Part shown: positions 11,701 through 20,700 of the stretch, in pieces
Numbering within the stretch: position 1 is the stretch's first letter
How the letters are laid out: each line of letters starts with the position of its first letter
DNA from: Euglena gracilis
Lineage: Eukaryota; Euglenida; Euglenophyceae; Euglenales
Reading direction: 5' to 3'
Assembly (NCBI GenBank): GCA_039621445.1
Contig: CP154956.1
Span: 15,417,508 to 15,481,507, forward strand
Length of the DNA stretch: 64,000 nt
The notes under the pieces: model-generated
Seen by the model: the letters and a program-made list of their open reading frames with translations, nothing else
What the model was told of the DNA's origin: nothing
The model's database searches: none
Translations under genes and position numbers: made by a program

Positions 11701-14700
11701 TTTGTTGGCCTGTCCTCATTGGGAGTTGTCTCCTTACTTTGCATCCGCTGACCTATCTGTAGGTAGTTTCTCAGGGGGAGGAGGTAGCAACAGGAGGTTC
11801 CCCTCTCCTTTTAATTCTTTTGAAATTACATTTTGAATATTAATAGTGACAGGATACGCCATTGTTGCAACCTGTAAAATTATTGCTGGAATGATGCTGG
11901 TTGGTGTAAATATGATTGTTTTGGTCCTGGTGCTGTGGTGCATATGTCAGGGCATGCATTGTACGCTGCAAACCAAAACTTCCACGCAAATCTGCTCCAT
12001 AAAGCCCCTCCTGATAGAAATGAAGACTGAGTACAAGAGGATGATTCAAATAAAAGCTCACCTGCCAAAAGCATCAGTCTACAACAAACACATGCCCAAT
12101 TTCGATGCTAATGCCAAAAACATCAACAAATAATTAGATGGGAACTACACCTGAAAGACAAGTCGTTGACCGTGGCCAGACCCACCCCCAGGAGCAACAC
12201 CACCAGGGTCGCCGCGATGGAGCCGCGGAACCGGGTGTCCATAAATAACACCTCCCCAACGAACACGAAGGGGACCTGCAGCATCTTGTACAGCTGCCTC
12301 CTGAGCCCCGCACACAGATAACGGTGTGCACAAAAGATAGAAGGAAGCTACCCACCTCTGTGTCCGGAGAACACCATTTTTGGAGGTTAGCACGTATTTT
12401 TTTTGGCGCGGTGAGAAGGAAAAAAATGACGCTTGGCACTTTTGGGGCAAAAAAAATCAAAAATGCAAAAACAATTCTCGAAAAATTCTCAGCAAAAAGC
12501 GTCGAATGGAAAAAAAATTAACCTTTCTGGGGGTCCTGAGTTCCCAGAAGTCTTTCTTTTGAAAAGAAGAACCTCATGTCTAACGACCAACCCCCTTGTC
12601 AGAGGCAGCTTTTGGTCAGAACCCTGTGTCTGACGAACCCTCCACAATCAGAGGACAGAGGTCGTCAACTTGTCTTCGGCAGGGCGAATTGCCCAACCGA
12701 TTCTGTGTTTTGTTGACGCATTTGTTCTTTCTCCCTAAAAGGGTACAAACTTTTAGCTTCAGAGGGGTGTCGCAGCTTTGGGCCAAAATTTTCCGTACGA
12801 TTTTGCGCATTTATCCGCCTAAACAATTTCCGATTGTGCGTGAATCGTGTGATTTGGGGGTGTAACGAAATTGTTTGAAATGGTTGAAGAAAACCAATTG
12901 AATGGGTGTAACATTGGAGCTGTGTCTCCATAGTTTATGTTATTAACTGTATTTGAGAAACGAATAAATATTACAAGCGTACGCGGATAACCGCCTAAAA
13001 ATGAAAGAAGAGGTGTCAGACAACAGAGTTGAATGTTCAGGCGGATATCCGCATAGAATGTACTTGTATGTGTATTACGCCTAAAAGTGAAAACAAAGAA
13101 TGGTATGCGGATTAGCGTCTTCCTGAACACACACAGTTGACCTGTAGGAGGGAATCCGCCTGTTGTGTGTGTGTCCTGGTGAGTGCTTGGCGACCTGGTG
13201 TAACCCCCCCAAAATATAAAGCCCCCCCCCCCCCGGCTTTATACTTGTACGGGATTTCAAGACCCTGAGGGGGGCTTTATATTTGGGGGGGGGAGCTTTA
13301 TTTTTGGGTGGGGAAATCAAACTTTTCTTGGGCCTCTATTACCTTTGGCGGCCTTTAATTATGTCAATTATGCCAATTTTATGCCAAATTTCCGTTGTGT
13401 GCGTCCTATTTTCCACAAAAATCGGCAATTATTATCCAAAACGGAGCATTTTTGGTGAAAAAAAGTGTTGTGTCCACTCAAAAATTTCAACTTTTCCCTG
13501 AATGACACCAGCGTAAGCTCCTCATAGGTGGGGGTTTAGATTTGGGCGGCAAAAACAACTCCCCCTAGGGGGAGGCCATATATTTGGGGGGGGTTAGGTG
13601 GGAATCCGTATGGAGTGAATACGAAACATAGTGGTGTCCTGGTGGGGTTGCCCTACCCCTGTGGGCCTCTGCAATGAGGTACAGTAACACCACAGCCAGG
13701 TGGAGAACTCCCTGACGACGTGGGCAGGTGCCACCGGATGATGACGATGATATCCTGCCTTCACCAACGCTCTTGGATAGAAAATGGTTCCGGTCTAAAA
13801 CGGCCCCCAAAACAAAAAAAGCACAATTAAATGATGTAGCACCCGGTGTGAGCAAAAACCCACAAAGTCTTTCCACCGCCAACAATTTGTTTTAGGCAGT
13901 TAACAACCTAACCAAGAACCACATTAATTTAAAAACACCATTGAGGAGTTGGCATGTGGGATATCCCCGAAATTTTTCGACTGCCGCCACCAGCTGCTGA
14001 AGTCAGCACTTTTCTGTTTGTTCCTTGGCTCATTTTTTTTTGCCAGCTATCCCCAGACCCTGATTTTGGACCACCAACAGCATTGGGTTCCCAGAGGAGG
14101 GTTGTGGGGGTGTTTTCTTTCCTCCTGAGATATTGACCTCAGCTTTTTGGCTGTTTTTGGGATCATGATTGAATATAATTGAATAGAAATAATTGAATGA
14201 CATTGAATAGAAATGATTGTATAAAAACTTTTTGGCTTTCTTCGGGTGAGTAATTGAATATAATTGAACAGAAATAATTGAATAGGGTTGAATAGAAGTA
14301 GTTGAATGACAATAATTTAATAGCACCTCGACCGCACCACACCCTGCCAGGCAACTGACACATGCATTTCACTGCCGTCCCTGCAGACGGCACCTTCACC
14401 ATGGGCCAGGGGGAACATATCCAACTCCTCATTGGTCTGCCTCCTGCTCAAATGCCAGGCGGGTTTCTGTCTGCTCCTGTGCTTGCTGCCGCTGCCCCGG
14501 TACCGGGGGGGGGGGGAATTTTGTGCCAGAGAAATTTTGTGGCAACAAATTTCGCGGACGACAAATTTCGCGGGATTCCTTAAAAATGTCCGGAAATATT
14601 TCGCGGGATTTTTTTTTCTGTGAAGCAAAAATGGCCTGGAAGGGAATACATGGACAAAAATTTTGCGGGATTCCTTAAAAATGTCCGGAAATATTTCGCG

Positions 14701-17700
14701 GGATTTGCTTCCGCGAAATTTGTCCGTGCAAATTTTCTCTAGGGCAAAATTCCCCCCCCCCCGGTACAACAGCCACGGCTCCCTTTCAGCCTGTTCGGCC
14801 CGACCTTCAAACATCATGTTGCTGCGCCTCACTGACACACCAGGCACGTCGGGACACCGAGACAGCACAAACACAAACCATCAAGGCAGCAACAAGCTCC
14901 ACACAGGTTTCAGTCAACAGCACATCTGGGCGGAAACCCATGCAAGAAAAAAGAGGAATAGACAGATAACCGTCTTACTGCCCCATTCACTGACGCCGCA
15001 AACACCCCCTCCCCCTCCCCCTCCCACAAACTTTTTAATCAACAACTTGACATGATAACCAACTTCTGGAGGTTTCAGCGTGTTCCCACTTCCCGCTCCA
15101 ACGTATCATCCACAAACACGAATTGACACATCTCCAAACACTTCTGTGTGGGTTTCCACCTGGAAGATCCCCAATTTACCCATATCGTTCGTTTGCCGTG
15201 TGCGCTACACCCCCACCTGACAGCACCATCCACCAAACAAAATAAAAAACCAACATGCCCACCCATTCTTGGAGCTGTGCATGAAGCTTTCTTACCTTTC
15301 ATGCACTCATGTAAGCGGAGATCCACCTGCAAACTGTCTAACAAAAACTTCAAAAAAAGGTTTCAAAAAGCCTGTTCTGGATGGCATCATAGACAACCAC
15401 GCCTCCCTGAGTCTCACTCCTGTGCTTTCCTGGTCCAAATGTCATCCTGCATATCTAAACGCCGTGGTGCACAGCCGAGGAGGAGGGGAATGCAGGGGTT
15501 CTTGTAAACCTGCTCTTGGCCGCTCTTGGCTGTTGCAAATGAGGGTATGCGATGATGGCTGTTGCAAACGAGGGCACCCCAGGGCCGGCTCACCTGGGCC
15601 TATGGGAAACGGTCATATGGCCCTCAAACTGGAAACCGATTGGGGGTTCCCACTAACTGTTCCCGGGGATAAATACTCCAGTGTGCCGGCCGGATTAACC
15701 TCACCGACCTTGCGGATCAGAAGGGCCGCCTGTACCACCCATCGGGGGACCGGGGCGGCATGACCCCCCCCCCCCCAGGGAGCAACTGAAGGAGGGTGTG
15801 CAGGATTTAGTGGAGGGGGTGTCCCACCTCTCCCTCTTTGACCTCTTTGGTGGAGGTCTGCACCAGAGTTTGTTTTTTTAAAAAGTTTCGTGACCTGGGT
15901 GGGTGGGGGGTGAACACCATGCGGATATCAGAAAACTTGCAAATTTTGAAAGGATCCGGATGGGTGCGAAAAAAACCCTCTAACGAAATGGGCAGAGACA
16001 TACGCTGGAAAACTGCCAAACATATGGTATACACTCATTCACCTTGTGGTGAATCAGGCTAGAGTCTGTGGTCAGCGCACACGACCAGCAATGGCCCGGG
16101 CCCAGCTCGGTACATGCCGACGGCGTTGAACTTGAGGCTGAGGTTGACCAGCACGTTGCCGCCCACCCGCGTTGCGGGCAGCGCCGGCGGAGGGGAGCCC
16201 ACCGTGTCCCCAATGGGTGTGAATGAACGGCAACACAATGGGTAGAACAGGGGTTTTCCAGAGGCTGAGGGGACCCCGCCCTCCCGGGGGGGTGGGGGGC
16301 CCTGTCGACACCTTTTGCCAGGCCCACGGCAAAACCCAAGCCTTCGGGAAAATTGCAGGAGGGTTGATACCCGGGTCCTATTTTTTTTCTCAAGGGGGCA
16401 ATCTGGGGGGAAAATCACATTTTGAGGTAACCTTGGAAATTCATGGCGATCGTTCACCACAACGCCACGGTTGTTTTCAAGGTTTTGCTGTCCAAAAAAG
16501 AAAAGCTCGAGTCTTGACAAAAAAAACTTTGTGTTTGAATTTTCTTTTTGAAATGCCATGGTCCGGCCAGCCAGTCTAGCAGGCCCGGGGCAGAACGATC
16601 CCGGCGATGAGCCATTGCACCGCGGAATCGGCTTTTGAGGAGGCGCCCACGCCCCCGCTGCCCTTGCTGCTGAGCTGTGTGCCCACCGCACTGGAAGGCC
16701 ACCAACGCCCAGGAGGGGAATGTTATATGGACTATAGAAAATGCGAAGCAAAAAATGCAAAAAAAATGCAAAAAAATGTCAGAATGCAAAAAAAATGCAA
16801 AAAAAAAAATCGCAAAAAGAACACACACACACATGCATGTGTTTGCTACTATCTTTATGTGATCACCCGGTAGCGCCTCCTCGCGGAAACAACTCTGAAA
16901 GCAGGGTGTTCAAAACAGAGTTTTGAGACCAAGAAAATGCCCAGTGCAACACGTTTTCGTCGTCGTCTGTGCGTCTTGGGTGTACACAAACACCTGCGTG
17001 TGCAGGCTCCATATCCATCCTCTGCCAGTTCGATTCAGACAACCTAATTTGCTGTTTGGCCTCATTTTGGCCGGACACGGATCCCCACCCCAAGAGATTA
17101 AATCCATGTGTTTTCTCACTATGGCCATTAATGACCCTCCCATTGGGATGCCAACCTCAATGGTTGGCAAATATAGGCTGGGGGGGCGAGGTTGTTGATT
17201 CCTTATTCCAAAACAATACAAAATCAAAATCAAAATCAGGACAAACAAATAGAACAAAACAAAAACCATTTATTTTCAGGTGAAAACCATCAGAAAACCC
17301 CACAAAAAAATATTATATCTTTTGAACCAAAAACCATGCCAAACGCACACACAATCTGCCATACGCAAAAAAATACATGCGACACTCCCTGCTGGTGGCC
17401 TGGGCACAGGTCACCTGGTGCAGCGTGAGGAGGAGGGTGGGGGCGAAGCGGAAGTGGAAGCGGGTGAACAGTGCCTTGGGACTGGGCCGTCTCTGGTGTG
17501 GGGCTTCCGCTCCAGGGAACAGGAGGGGATGGAGGAAGCACAGCACCAGGGGTTTTTTAAGACCGGGGGGGGGGAGGGGCAGGGTTCGATATAAGGACAG
17601 GTGGGGGGGGGTGGTCCGCACCCCCCCCCGGCGGGCCGGGGGGGGGGGGGGGGGGGGGGGACACCCCCCCCCACCTAAACAGGTGCGCGGTCAGGGTGGC

Positions 17701-20700
17701 CGAAAATTTTTGACCCCCCAAAACGACCAAAAGTGCCATTTTGGGCACTTTTTGGGCAAAAATGTGCCAAAAATGCAAAAAATTTTCGGCGCGAAGCGCC
17801 GGAGGAAAAAATTGACCCTTTTTGGGGGGGGTCAATTTTTGCCCCCGAGGGTCGGTCCGGACCCCCCTTGCAGGTGGGGGGGGGTGGTCCGGACCCCCCC
17901 CTGGGGGCCAGGAGGGGGGGCGGGGTGGGGGGGGGACACCCCCCCCCACCTAAACCATGTACGCCCTCCTTATATCGAACCCTGGCGAGGGGGGGTCCCC
18001 CCCACCCACCCCCTGGGGGGGCCAGGGGGGGTCCCGGGGACCCACAAAAAAAATGGCCGAAAAATCGCGAAAAATGCTAAAGATAGCACTTTTTCGGCGC
18101 CTTCGGCGCCAAAAAGTATATCCCACCCCCCTCCGGGGGGATGCCCCCGGGGGGGTGGGGGCTCGGCCGGACCCCCCCGGGGTCCATGACTAAAAAAAAA
18201 CCCCTGCACAGCACCCATAATTTTCGGAATGGTCAAAACTCCACCCCCGAGCACTCCACAACCAAGCACCTTTCTATCCCCCTCTTTGCCCATTTACCCT
18301 GATCCGAGTTGGTCTTAAAACTCCCTCGCTGTTCCACCGAACTCGACGCCTTCTTTCCCCGATTTGCATTGGGGGGCGGGGGTCTATGATACGACACATG
18401 CCCAAAGGTGCCTAAAACTGGCAAAATGTGGCCAAAAACATATTCAAACATATTCAAGGTGACCAAAAAAACAACAAACAGCAGAGGAAGCAACCTCACG
18501 CGGGCAAACGTGGCCAAAAGCAGTCAAAAGTGGCCAAGAGTGGGTAAAAGTGGTTCGATGCCCCCCCCACCACCTGGGAGGTGGGGAGAGGTGATCGCCC
18601 CCGGCTTTGTCCTGAGAAGGCACCTGGTCACTTCCCATTTTTGCACGCCAGTCGACCCTGGTTGGCTATGGTCGCCCCTGGTCGGCCATGGTCTGCAAAT
18701 GGTCGGCCACAATCGAGGGGTATGACAGTAAAAATTGGGTGTATGTCATGACCTTCAATCGGTTCCATCAATCCCGTTTTTTTGCCCCCCTTGCCCACTT
18801 TTGCCACTTTTACCCACCCTTGGCCACCTTTGACTGCTTTTGGCCACGTTCGCCCACGTTAGGTTGCTTCCTCTGCTTTTTGTTGTTTTTTGGTCACCTT
18901 GAATAGGTTTGAATATGTTTTTGGCCACATTTTGCCAGTTTTAGGCACCTTTGGGCACCTTTGGCCACTTTTTGACCACTTTGGCCGCTTCACTGCTTTT
19001 CTGGCCACTGTTGGTAACGTTGAGGCCAATTTTGGTCCACGACCGCCAAAAGGCGTAGTCCACCCTGGCTGGCCCCTGGTCGTCCACGGTCGGTCAGACA
19101 GTCGGTGCCGGGTGGAGTCCGGAAAATGACCGGCGAAAAAACCTCATCGGAATGGTTTTGACTTCAAAAAAGGAACACGCGACTGCAACTCCAACATGAT
19201 CACTGCAACTCCAAAATGATCACTGCAACTCCAACATGATCACTGCAACTCCAACATGATCACTGCAGCATGTTATTGCGTGATTTTATGGGAAAGCCGA
19301 TTACCATCGCCTAATCACTGCCTGGCTGAATGAATGCGTACCCCACGCCCCCCCCTGCCCCCCCCCCCCCGCGACCGCCCCCCTCACAACCCACATATGG
19401 AGGGTTTCCTGGATCCCGCTAAGAGTCAAAAATGGGTCTAACAGGAAGTTGCACCCAAACTAGACACCAAAATTGTCCAAAAATGAGTGCTGCATTCTGA
19501 ACCGTATCTATTTCTGAACTCAAAAATTCAAAGGATAGGTCAGGACGTTCCATGTGAGGTCACGCTGGTCGCACATGACCCATCAAAACAACCTGACACC
19601 CCAACGTTCTAAATTTCATGGGCGGTTGGAAATAGGTACTAGCTGGACCCCCAGGGAGAGGTGGGTCCAGGAGGGGATACAGCCGACAAGCAGTTGGACC
19701 TGGCTAGGACCTCACAAAAAAGGTTTAAAAAAAACCCAACTCCAGCTGGGGCGTTTTTTCCAGCCAAAAAGTGGAGGAGAAAACCCCAAAACCACTCAAA
19801 AATGTCATCTTGGCCCTCTTGGCCACTGCAAAAAATTTGGGCGCTTTGCTCCGTAAACAGTTTTGGTCCGCGCGGCGAGCTTTATTTTAGCGGACCCCAG
19901 GGTGGGGGCTGAGAGCTATCCAGGCTGGGACCCCCGGGGGGTCACCTCCGGCTTCAGAAAACCTCCGACCCCGCCCCCCACCCATAGTTGGGGGGTCCAA
20001 CCGGCGCGGGCCCAGGCGTTGATCATCACGATGCTGACCGTCAGGACGACGTTCAGCGCCATCGTGCCCAGGGAGGCCCACGCCCGGCCCCGGTCCTCCC
20101 CCCGGCCGTCTTGCGCCGGCGCCTCCACCTTGCCCGCACCCCCCTGCCCAGCAGCCCAGTGGAAGGGGGCGGAGAGGTGTCCCATTCAGAGTGCCCTTCC
20201 CATCCACAGCCAGCAGCCCGAGACACACCACCAGGCTGTTTTTACCGATCGGGGGGGGGGGTGTGGGTGCTGTAGGGTGCCTGCCCACAGCAGGCACCCC
20301 CCTGCGGGGTGGGGTGGGCGGGACAGCCCGGGGTACCCAGGGTCGGGTGGGTCCTTGCCAAAAGGGTAAAGAAAACGGGTGCCTGCCCAACGGTTGGGGG
20401 CAGGCAAGGACAGTCATCCCCGGTTTTTGGTCTCCGGTGGGGTCCGGTGGGGTCCGGTGGGATCCGGTGGGGTTCCAGTGGGTTGCCTTGGGGGGGGGGG
20501 ACCGGGAAAAAAACACTTGCAACAAGGTGTTTTCCTGACCGGATATCCTTGTTGCATCATGCAGTGGGTGCACAACATAACCACATGCATGGCCCCCAGG
20601 GTCAAGGACTTGGCCTCTTTTTTTTTGTCCCATATGAATCACCTTTTGGCTCTGTTTAATGGATCTTTCTTCTTTCTTTTGGCTCGTCGCCACGTGGGAT

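Larger units (their letters stand above)
12301..16113. other. Intron 5 of gene 1: repeats, one possible extra exon
   Basis: Holds the GCGGAT cluster, the CTTTAT block and the GTACCGGG element. Around 13650-13730 a minus frame reads VLHLAVVLLYLIAEAHRG, a possible helix, but it has no counterpart in gene 2 and is left unassigned. Confidence 0.45.

Noticed and set aside
13565-13885. Helix-like frame VLHLAVVLLYLIAEAHRG in intron 5 of gene 1
   Set aside because: Not found between exons 5 and 6 of gene 2, and the exon chain is already in phase without it.
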